NCBI RefSeq assembly: GCF_000003195.3
Contig: NC_012876.2
Coordinates: 57,716,407 to 57,780,406, forward strand
Length of the DNA stretch: 64,000 nucleotides
Source: Sorghum bicolor
Taxonomy: Eukaryota > Streptophyta > Magnoliopsida > Poales > Poaceae
Reading direction: 5' to 3'
Shown: piece after piece, positions 32,424-42,305 of the stretch
How the letters are laid out: each line of letters starts with the position of its first letter
How positions within the stretch are numbered: the first letter of the stretch is position 1
Position numbers and translations under genes: made by a program
Notes under the pieces: generated by a model
What the model was told of the DNA's origin: nothing
What the model saw: only the letters and a program-made list of their open reading frames with translations
Database searches by the model: none

Positions 32424-34785
32424 ACTACAAAAAAGAAAGCATACTGTCACGGTAAGTACAAAATTTGTCATAAAAAGCATCTTATGATGAAAGCGCAGCG
32501 TCATGCCGGTCGTCATATAACGACCGTCACATAATGTACCTCATGACAATAACATGGAGAACCGTCACAAAATGTGGTGACTTTGTGTGACGGTGTTGAT
32601 CTAGCGTCACATACAGTTACTTTTTATGATGACCGTGTGCGTCACGAATCGCTTAGTCAACGCGTCACATTATTTATGGTCGTCACTGATGGTTCGTGGG
32701 AAGACAAGTTTAGATGAGTCTAAGACAAGTTTAGACGAGTCTTTGTGACGCCGTAGGACCATCATGTATAGTTCGATATATCATGTGACACATGTTTTGT
32801 TTTGTTTTGTATGGTAGTTAGACACATTTTCAGACGATTGAATGGCGTCACAAGTTGTCCTTTCATTCATGATGAGCATGGCATGCATATTCAATGACGA
32901 CACACTGATCTTTCATCATAGCTCACAAAAGCATAAAGTCACAAAAAAAGCTCACAAAAGCATAACACACACATCCAATCTATCATCCACATATTTCGCT
33001 GAAGCCATCATCCACAGAATTCATAGGATTGACATCAAAAGTCTTAAATCATACACAATTCATTGAAGCAAACATGCATACACATAAGTTCCAGGTTCCA
33101 ACCACACATTATTCGAGCACACTTGTTCTAGCACATAGTTCCAGGTTCCACCATAGAGGTTGTAATAGATAAACAGATAGCACATTGTACTGATAAAGTT
33201 CCAACCACACAGAGTAAGTTCTAGCTAGGTAGCAATAACTTAGGCAAAAGCCTCGTCCTCAGAATGCCTGAATGCACTATTCTATTTCTTTGCTTTTCAT
33301 TTATTATTTGCTTGAATGCAAGTGTATCCAACATTGGCACATAATGTTTCACACATGAATAAAATGCACTGCTTGAAAAAAGAACCAGATTATGTTTCTT
33401 GAAGAAGCACCAAAGTGCATTGCTTGAAAAAGCACTACATTGTTCATACATTACAAAATCCAAACTACACTGCAACCATAACCTACAAAGACTAAAATAC
33501 ATTATGCAGTGAACTTCTACTTTAGTCTGCCTGCAACATACATGAACACACAACCAAGACCAACTGCTAAAACAAATATCAAAAGATTAAACTTCCACAT
33601 TAGATCCTCCAACTTGGCCTCAATCTTTGCCTTCTTCTGTTCACTAGCTTGCATATTCATAACCATTCTCCCAGATGATGCATCTACTATCTCTTCAGCT
33701 TCATCACCAATGTCCACTACTAGGGGAAATTTGTGTCTTGCGACAATGCTAAGCTCCTCCAGCTTATCTAAATACTGCCTTTGGAATTTATAGAACCTGC
33801 AAAGCTTAGGAAACTACAACAATGAAAAAACCAATTCCATTAACCATAGCTAGGATGCATAGGAAAGAAAAACTTCTCAACTCAAATGATACAGGTGGAT
33901 GCTCACGGAGTCCCGCAAACATTTGAAGAACACACACAGGTAGTGCTCGGTCGTGTCCTTCCCTGACTGCCTCTCCATAACCCTTGCCCGACCACAGTTA
34001 GGGCACAGGATCAAGGGGAGCCCAGTCCCCTTACCAAGGGGATATGGCTCCAAATCCCACCTTGAACTTGGCTCCAGATGGCACAACCATCCTTGACACT
34101 CCAGTACCCCTCGATTGACTTATCGAGCTTCCCCACTTAGACATGGCGCTGTCATCGTCAAATTCGATTGGAGCGGAGGAGAATGGGAACAAGGGGTGGG
34201 GACTACCGACCAACCTGATGCCGTTGCGTTCACCGGGGATCCATGCTCACCAGCCGGCCTAGCGGCAGATCTTGGGCAACCACCGACCACTATTCCATGC
34301 CGTCACCTGGGGAGAGGGAGAGCCAACTCTGACCTGAGGCAACTCGACAGTGGTCATGCTCCATCCACCGATCGCTGCTCGCCACACCGCCGGAGGCCAC
34401 CCTTCGCTTGCTGCCGTCTTCCGTTGGGTCGAGAGATGGAAAAATTGAAATTGGTCAGCATGAGGAGGCGGGGGTCCACTTGTAGGAGTATACTGACGTT
34501 GGGGTCAATCTTTTTTTGAAATAACATAAAGTGACGTCGAGTATCTGTCGCATAAATATAACTCATAGCATCATAAAAACAAAGTCATCAACCGGCTCGT
34601 GGTGAATGACCATTTGTGACAAATTTTGGTAGCTTTCTTTGACACAATAGTTCGTGTCGTGATAAATTCTTCGGGAGCTCATAACTTATGACAACACAAA
34701 ATTTTGCGTCATGTTATGTTACATATATGATGAAAATAATCCCCGTCATGAGGTATTTTTTCATAAAAAGATACATTTCTTGTAG
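32424..34785. mobile_element. CACTA (En/Spm-type) transposon, non-autonomous
   Basis: It starts CACTACAAAAAAG and ends ATTTCTTGTAG, the complement of CTACAAGAAA, lacking the final TG. Subterminal regions are rich in short repeats in both orientations (GTCACA, GTGACG, CGTCAT) at 32.45-32.70 kb and 34.53-34.76 kb, where the transposase binds in this superfamily. No transposase frame is present. It carries a fragment of a host-like gene on the minus strand. Confidence 0.8.
33517..34213 (-). pseudogene. GRF-type zinc-finger/membrane-anchor gene fragment inside the CACTA element
   Basis: Exon 1 (34213-33893) holds a start-like MSKWGSSISQSRGTG segment. A frame break near 34040-34065 follows, then LPLILCPNCGRARVMERQSG with a later Cys (FFKCLRD), resembling the start of a GRF zinc knuckle. 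A donor at 33892 joins in frame to exon 2 (33796-33517): FYKFQRQYLDKLEEL, an acidic segment, a short coiled coil (KKAKIEAKLEDL) and a terminal membrane segment (LLIFVLAVGLGCVFMYVAG). Plant GRF-finger proteins with C-terminal anchors look like this. The frameshift and the position inside the transposon point to a captured pseudogene. Confidence 0.6.
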
Positions 34786-35242
34786 GATCTCTACAGTGGC
34801 ATAGGGGTCGCTAGAGCGAGGGGAGGGAGGCAGGAATGAGGTAGCGTGCGACTCGCAGAAAAGCCTACAACATTACGCTCTCTCTCGGTGGCATGCGGGA
34901 GCATGTAGGGAAAGGCGCGCTCGCTAGAATCTGTCGCTGCCGCCATCACCGTGTTGGGGTCAAGGATAGAGGGAGAGGCAGACGGCGCATGAGAGCCAGA
35001 GAGGAGAGATGAGAGGAAGATAAGAAAGGCCTTCGAGCAGCGAAGTAAATGAAGGATTATAAGGATGCTACGCTAGCTAGAAAACAAAAATTTTGACCTG
35101 ATAAAACAGGATCAACTGCCAGTTATAGATCACAGGATTACCACTAGACACGCAGGTGCAGCGTAAGCGACTCGGACACTCGGTGTAGTCGTACGCATAG
35201 TAGCAGCGCCGTGCAGTTGCGTGGTCGTCCACCACGTCAATC
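34786..35242. other. Noncoding DNA between the CACTA element and the solo LTR
   Basis: Moderately GC-rich, no gene supported. It continues on the far side of the solo LTR (37898-38209). That second part has a TATA-like TTTTATATAGG near 38080 and a 19-bp direct repeat (TGTATTCTGCTTCTCCTAA at 38136 and 38189). Confidence 0.4.
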
Positions 35243-37892
35243 TGTAACACCTGATTTTAAGGACAAAATCAGATATGCACCATATGTGAGTTTTAGAAAA
35301 CAAACCTCACATATAGCTACAAATAAGGGGTAATATCAAAGGACAACGCATAAATTATATAGCGTACATAATAAATCAGAAACAACCTTAGGTAGCAAAC
35401 CACGGATGATAACTCCAAACTTCAGGTGTTAACTTCACTCTACAGGATCCAACTGACTGGTTGATCACAAGCCCAATACTTCTTCTGAGGTGTGGGGGAG
35501 ATAGCAAGAGTGAGTCCAAGACGAACTCCGCAAGTATAGCAACTAGATTGTATAGATCCCACGGTCTCATGATCAATGTGACATAAATAATATAGAGCAT
35601 TAAACAATAAACAATGAGTTTCTTAATACAACAAGATTCATCACCCTTAATGTAAGAATCCCAAAGGCCGCTCGTGACCGTGAGCATGGCTAGTATACCA
35701 GTTTGTTAAACACTCTGCAGAGGTCGTACATCTTTACTCATGAGTCATGATTTACCCCTTTCACCCAAGATAGCTAACCTCTTAACCCCCTTCCAAGGGA
35801 GGCCAGCAGGGATCACTATGAAGTCTTTCAAAGGTTGGTCTAACAAGTTAGGGCCGCTTGGTTTCGGTAGTCAGTCCGTGTGATTCTACCCCGCAGAGAA
35901 TCAACGGTCTGCTATCCCCCATTTGCGCCACACGGGTAACCTCTAACCAGCTAGAAAAAATACTCATACTTGACTAAAGCCAGAGCCATCATAGCCCTCA
36001 TGGTTGCACTTTTATCCCGGTTATCACTTACGAATAAATCCTCAAGTTGCTAAAAAGTCATTATTATCATTTGTTGCTTTATATTAATATAGTCACAAGA
36101 TCATGGTCATAGAATTAAAACCCAAATGCTATACTTGCCTTAATCCAATTGCTCCTGCTGGTCCTGCTGATCTTACTTGCTTCCAAGGCTCTGATCTTGA
36201 TCACCGAAATAATGCCCACTGACTAGACTCGGTCAACAATCATCAACACACAAGCAATTGAGGCCACACATACACAAAGTAAACAAAGTTATAATTAGAA
36301 CAGTACACCAACAATAAATAAATTTAAATAAAAGTTTTCCAAAATCATCTACACGCTGCTACGATCACGTCAACGGGAAATTCACGGAAAACGAAGTTAC
36401 GACACGAAATCTACGCATTAAACGGGACTGCAGAGGCTATCTACGGACTTGTAATTATCTAGGAAACCTAACAGTGGTGAACCTAAACAACAATGGTACC
36501 AACGCGAATCTTATGAAATTATGAAACTAAGGCAACTTGAATAGATCGAATTGGAGCTAAAACGGAGAAGATATAAATTCTCTAAGATTTTCTTTAGAAA
36601 AGTAATTAAATAAATAGGGTCACAAAATTAAAAAGTTTCAAACTGATAAACCAAGATTACTAACATAAAGTTCATGTGATTATGAATATAACGCAATTTG
36701 AACGGGTCAAATCGGAGCTAAAACGACGATTCTACGGGCAAATTAATGCAGTGGCAAAACTGTGATTACTGCAAAGTATAAACGATTTAAATTAAACAAA
36801 GAAATCCTGGAAATTCCCTCGGCCACGGACTGCGGGCATGAATAAAAGAAAATTGGAGGTCTCTTTGGCAAAGTTGCCCTGCGAAGGGGTATGGGCCGTT
36901 CCTGGCCATCAGATTCAAGATCAACGTGCGAGATTAGATGGGAGGGTAGAGATAGGGGACTGGCGGCCGGAGTTGGGGAAGGTTGCGGCGGCAGCCATTG
37001 CCGGCGGCGTTGGAGGTCGCCGACGTGGGCGATTAGGGGCTCCGGGCCACGGTTGGCCAAGCCAAAAACACTAGAAGGAAGAGGGAACGAAGGCGAACTC
37101 CCCTGGACCCTTCGCGCGGCCGGGGAAGGTCTCTCGCGGCGCACGCCATGGCCGGCAGCCATGGGCCTTGCCGAAGCTCGCGGCCAAATCGAGCGGAAAG
37201 TAGACGGGGAGGAAGAGAGGGAGATGGCGAGCTTAGAAGCGCAAAGAGTAGGGGCGGAGGCGACTCACTTTGCGGGATTGAAGTGCGGCGGGATCGGCGA
37301 CCCTGGTGACGGTTCTCCGAACGCTACGAGCAAGAGCGGGCGCGAAGGCGGGGACGAAATGAGAGCGGGGGGAATGGCTCGGGCGCGTCCCAAGAGGGCG
37401 AGGCGCGGGGAAAACGTGGTGGGGGAGGAGTGGGAGCGGTTGCGGCACTAGACTCGGCGTCCGTGCGTAGAGAGAGAGGGAGGGGGCGGTTGGGGGAGGT
37501 GAGGGATGAAGCTGACGTGCAGGCCCCACGCGTCAGAGGGAGAAGGGAGGAAAGGAGAGGGCAGCCGGATGGGCCTGGGCCCAAGAGAAAAAAAGGGGAG
37601 GCGCGGGGTGGGCTGGGCCAGCAGGCCGAGAAGGAGGGGAACATGATTTCTTTTCTTATTTTTAAACCAATTTTCAAATGCTTCTATAAATTGAATTTTG
37701 AACAAATTTCCTTTTGCTTAAATTCACACATCACAAAAAAAAATTCTGCAGCATGTATGCATCAACAATATTTCTAAGCTTATGTTAAATTTTAATTTCC
37801 TAAATTTTTTCCCCTATATTTTAATGCTCATAAAATTGACTCAATAAATCAAATTTAACTATTTAAAACAAGGGAATTTTTAGGGTGTTACA
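35243..37892. mobile_element. Solo LTR, 2650 bp, with 5-bp target duplication
   Basis: It starts TGTAACACCTGATTTTAAGG and ends TTTTTAGGGTGTTACA, so the termini are 9-bp inverted repeats in TG...CA form. CAATC occurs on both sides (35238-35242 and 37893-37897). No internal retroelement domains are present. A single long LTR with an intact target duplication is the product of recombination between two LTRs. The termini resemble long-LTR chromovirus-type (Tekay-like) or Tat-type elements. Frames inside it are noncoding. Confidence 0.85.
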
Positions 37893-38209
37893 CAATCCCT
37901 CTTGCGTGGTTCGTCTTTGTGCTCCAGATGCAGCATCTCTGAGGTATCCCACACGTGCGAGGAAGATGCATTGTGCCTCCAGACTGCTAGGTGCACGAGG
38001 AGCAATAGGCGTGAGCGTGGGTGAGCGGCGACGGCTGCCTAATGGCATGAGATAACCCTGGCCACGCCCCTCCCTCTTTTATATAGGCGTCCTACAATCA
38101 GCCCTGAGTTGGAGGCCCACTCTTATTGCAAACGATGTATTCTGCTTCTCCTAAATCCTTCAACATCTATAGATCTTAATGCCCTAAATGTATTCTGCTT
38201 CTCCTAAGT

Positions 38210-39282
38210 CAATATGGAGCATTCCGGACACATGCCAAGGTCTGGCAAAGTGGTTTCTTCTGGCCAACGTTGTATGAAGATACAAAGGAGTTTGAGATGC
38301 TACCGATGTCAGAAGCATGGGAATATCAACTCACGAAATGCAATGCCTCTCACAAACAATCTCCAAGTTGAACTTTTCGATGTTTGGGGCACTGATTTCA
38401 TGGGGCCATTCCCCATGTTCGGGAATTGCGAGTACATCTTGGTAGCTATGGACTATGTATCCAAATGGGTAGAAGCACTACCATGTCGAACAACAGATTC
38501 TAAACATGCCAAGAGAATGTTCCATGAAGTGATATTTCCTTGTTTTGGTATACCACTGATAGTCATAAGCGATGGAGGTTCTCACTTTATCGATAAAGTC
38601 TTTTGGAAGTACCTAGCAGATCATGGAGTTCGTCATAACATCGCAACAGCATACCATCCTCAGACCAGTGGTCAAGCAGAAACATCTAACAAACAAATCA
38701 AGAACATTCTGCAAAAGACCATGGATGAAGTGGGGAAGGGATGGAAGGACAAACTCCCTGATGCACTATGGGCTTACCGAACAGCTTACAAGACGCCCAT
38801 AGGCATGTCACCCTATCAACTTGTATATGGGAAAATATGTCATTTGCCGTGGAAGTAGAGTTCAAGGTTCATTGGGCAATAAAGAAATGGAACATGGATC
38901 TCCACCTAGCTGGTAAGAATCGTCAGATGCAACTATCTGAGCTAGAGGAATGGAGAGAAAAGGCCTATCATAGTTCTAAGATCTACAAAGAGAGAACAAA
39001 AAGATGACATGATAAGAGAATCAAGCACAAGGAGTTTAACCTTGGAGACAAGGTTCTACTATTCAATTCAAGAGTTAAGCTCTTTGGACATGGTAAATTA
39101 CATAGTAAGTGTGATGGACCATATAAGGTCATTGATACTTCAACCCATGGGGCCATTACCATCCAAGACGATGCAGGTAATACTTTTAAGGTAAATGGCC
39201 AACGCTTGAAGGTTTATCTTGAGCCAAAAATTAATTCAGTAGAGGAATTTGATGTAATCAAGTTCGTTGAAGCCTTACATTA
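38210..39282 (+). pseudogene. Athila-like Ty3-gypsy integrase end, frameshifted
   Basis: The sequence reads as the integrase zinc-finger entry ([16 protein letters not shown]), then after a frameshift near 38297 as [11 protein letters not shown]. The core follows: [18 protein letters not shown] and [11 protein letters not shown] with the catalytic acids, then [20 protein letters not shown]. Further frame breaks at about 38856 and 39006 precede the C-terminus (FNLGDKVLLFNSR...FKVNGQRLKVYLE). This pattern is typical of Athila-clade elements. RT and everything upstream are missing. Confidence 0.85.
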
Positions 39283-39814
39283 ATACTCAATCAACTTAGG
39301 CTCTAGACAACTAATGTGTGAAAACCTAACTCTTAACATTCTCCATGAGTTTTGTTGTCTACTTGAGTTCTACAGGATTTTGAAGATCGAGGAGAGAAAA
39401 CTTGAAATGCCAGCTAGTGGATGGAAAGACTATGTCAACATCTAGCTTGAGGGAGGGGCATTCCCCATGTCTACCTAGGTAAGTACCCTTACAGTGTAAA
39501 AAGTTTTCTTTTCCTAAATACAATAAATAAAAAATAGTGAGCACATGAAGGTTCACACTTATCCTATTGAGTATTTGTTCTATATTCTGTTATTTCATAA
39601 TAGTGTGTGCTAGTATAAAAGTTTGCTTTTCTATTTAAATAAATGATCACTAGATGGAAATGATGAATAGTTGCTCTGCCATAATTTATTGCAAGTACCT
39701 AGTTTTCAGCCTTGTACTCTCTTGAGTTTTAGACACAACTGTTTAGACTTAAGATTTTGCTCTAAGCCTAAAACTTGTGGGTAGCGAATGCTTGATCTAA
39801 GTCTAGGCAGTTGA
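39283..39814 (+). other. Athila-like 3' internal region
   Basis: Noncoding DNA between the integrase end and the LTR. It includes GCTTGAGGGAGGGGCATTCC near 39450, a motif commonly seen downstream of Athila coding regions. No gene is supported. Confidence 0.5.
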
Positions 39815-40332
39815 TGTTGATGGTCCTTAAGTATCAAATTTAATTATCAAATAAACAAAGAAAAGGATCCAAATGAAATCAACATCTAGACTTAGGGTTT
39901 TATCTGACAGAATTCCATGAGTTTTGGTGTTTGTCTATTTCTGCAGGGGGTTATCAGGAAATATGAAAGAAAGGCCCACACGTCGGGTTTACATAGAGAT
40001 ATTAACGTGCTGCGTAATTTTCTACCATCTAGAAGACTCCAGAAGCCACGGGAACGAACGGGAGGCCGATCGGGCCCGGGGGCAGGGCGCCCGCCCAAGT
40101 CCCTTGGGTGCCCGCCCAGCTATAGTAACCAATCAGCTTCAACTTCGCGGATCATGCTCCACCGACCTAATACTTCAAGGAAAACCACACGATCAATGTC
40201 GGTTTGATCCGACGGCCCAGATTCATCTGAAAAGACTATATGACCAGACCCCCTGGCCCCTGGAGGAGGCACCCCTTGATCATTATTCATTATTCATAGA
40301 CAGAGCAAAAGCTAGGGTTTAGAGATGAGAGC

Positions 40333-40792
40333 TATCGACGAAAGCTGGTCGGCAGTCTACCTTGGGGTATACCCACGGTAGTAGTTTATCGGTAGACGGT
40401 GCGCAAACTACGAACTCGATGGTGACGCAAGACACGGACAAGCTTTTTATCCAGGTTCGGCCGCCGAGTTGGCGTAATACCTACGTCCTGCGTCTGGTTG
40501 TATTGATTTGTGTTGAGAGAATCTCCTGTCCTAGGGGGGTCCCTTGCCCCTCCTTATATAGTCTGGAGGGCAGGGTTACAGATCTGGAAACTAATCCTAG
40601 TCGGTTACAATTGCCATGGATAATTCGATATCAATTCCTATTCTAACCGACTAGAATCCTGCTTGATCTCCACATCTCGTTTCCTTGCGCGAAACTCCAG
40701 GTTGTCGGATCAAGCCTTGTACTCGTCTCGTAATGGGCCAAGCCTCCTGGCCGAAGTCTAGCCGTAAGGGTATAGGGGTTTATACCCCCACA
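40333..40792 (-). mobile_element. 3' LTR of the Tat-like element
   Basis: Identical by eye to the other LTR except at 40334, where A replaces G. On the minus strand this changes the terminal CA to TA. A G-rich TGCTCGGGGACTAGC just inside it (40793-40807, read on the minus strand) is the likely polypurine tract. The LTR contains TTATATAG at 40554, in the + orientation only. Confidence 0.92.
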
Positions 40793-41360
40793 GCTAGTCC
40801 CCGAGCACCATGTATTGTGATGTAACACGCCGTCTTGAGCTTCTTCGATCAGTGTGGCTTGACGTCTTCAATAAGCAGGAAAGTCGTCCGAACAGTTGCA
40901 ACGGTATTTTGACCAACTCAAAAGACAGTTGATCAACATTGACATCGAAGAAGCAGGTTGTTCGAAGAATGCATGGTGCTCTTAAAAAAATTTCTTTCCT
41001 GATGAAGTGTGCCCACTTTACCTTTTTGAAAGGTATAAACATCAAAAAAGCAAGCAAATTCACCGCTAGGTGAAGTGTGCCCACTTAGTCCCCGAGCCTG
41101 GTAGTAGGTGACGTAGGCACGTGGTGCCAGGGTCAAAAGAAAATTCCCCAAAGTAGTTTTGAGACTGAGATGCATCGCTAGATGCATCGTACCGATGTAG
41201 TCCCCGAGCTTGCTGGAAGGCGAAGTATGAGCCTTGTAGCAAGGTCAAAAGTGAATTTACCAGTCCTCGAGCATGTCATGCTCGTCTGCAAATGAAAAGA
41301 CCAATCGACCAGTCCCCAAGCACTAAGTGTGCTACTTGGAATTATATGTTGCTATACCGT
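40793..41360. other. 3' noncoding region of the Tat-like element
   Basis: No gene. Several diverged copies of AGTCCCCGAGC (near 40795, 41086, 41198, 41310) look like degenerate relatives of the 70-bp repeats that follow. Confidence 0.6.
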
Positions 41361-41896
41361 ACGACCAGTCCCCGAGCGTCGAGTGCTCGGTGGTCGGTAC
41401 ATGCTTTAAAGCTTTGAGCTGATAGACTGGGCGACCAGTCCCCGAGCGTCGAGTGCTCGGTGGTCGGTGCAGTCCTTGAAGTTCCGCGCTGATAGACTGG
41501 GCGACCAGTCCCCGAGCGTCGAGTGCTCGGTGGTCGGTGCAGTCCTTGAAGTTCCGCGCTGATAGACTGGGCGACCAGTCCCCGAGCGTCGAGTGCTCGG
41601 TGGTCGGTGCAGTCCTTGAAGTTCCGCGCTGATAGACTGGGCGACCAGTCCCCGAGCGTCGAGTGCTCGGTGGTCGGTGCAGTCCTTGAAGTTCCGCGCT
41701 GATAGACTGAGCGACCAGTCCCCGAGCGTCGAGTGCTCGGTGGTCGGTGCAGTCCTTGAAGTTCCGCGCTGATAGACTGGGCGACCAGTCCCCGAGCGTC
41801 GAGTGCTCGGTGGTCGGTGCAGTCCTTGAAGTTCCGCGCTGATAGACTGGGCGACCAGTCCCCGAGCGTCGAGTGCTCGGTGGTCGGTGCAGTCCC
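41361..41896. repeat. Array of 70-bp tandem repeats with an internal hairpin
   Basis: Eight units start at 41361, 41431, 41501, 41571, 41641, 41711, 41781 and 41851, the last partial. Units 2-7 are almost identical. Each has CCGAGC and GCTCGG separated by 7 bp, extended by GACCA...TGGTC, so every unit can fold into a stem. Because 70 is not a multiple of three and the unit lacks stops on the minus strand, a long minus-strand frame (41406-42065) runs through it; I regard that frame as incidental. Confidence 0.95.
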
Positions 41897-42185
41897 CGGA
41901 TTGTTGACTCACTGGCGTATGTGTCTTCTTATTTTTGAAAAGATCTTTCCAGTTAAAGTTGACGTGACGAGGCCTCCTGACGGGGTGTCGGACGGATGCA
42001 TGAAAAGTTGCACCTGACAGCTGTACAGCCGCCCTTTGCATGGTTTGAGAAAAGGAAACCATCAATTGGTACGAAAACTCCGCCGCATTAATTGTCTATA
42101 ATCATTGTAAACCGAAACGCCGCGTCCGCCGCATGGCCTGCCCACTTCCCGAGAATACAGGAAGTGGGAGAGGTGGAGTTGCGGG

Positions 42186-42192
42186 CTTATAA
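42186..42192 (+). promoter_or_regulatory. TATA-like box of the antisense gene in the retroelement
   Basis: TTATAAG lies 120 bp before the ATG at 42306. A CT-rich leader (TTCGCTGCC...CTCATCTTCTCC) follows, ending just before the ATG. Its spacing fits a plant promoter and a leader of about 85-90 nt. Confidence 0.55.
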
Positions 42193-42305
42193 GTGCCTAA
42201 TAGGTCCGCCTGTACCGCTTTCGCTGCCATTGCCTTCAAACCTTCCGCTCTCATCTTCTCCAATCTCCTGCATCTTCCTAACTCAAGCCCACATTCGCAC
42301 CTCTA

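Noticed and set aside
36891..37451. 186-codon frame in GC-rich DNA
   Set aside because: It lies wholly inside the solo LTR and is matched by open frames on the other strand; no domain is seen.
41361..41896. CRISPR array
   Set aside because: Units are contiguous with no unique spacers, and the context is a plant retrotransposon.
41406..42065. 219-codon minus-strand frame with a repeating protein
   Set aside because: It exists only because the 70-bp unit lacks stops in all three minus frames, and it has no start context. It is a by-product of the array.
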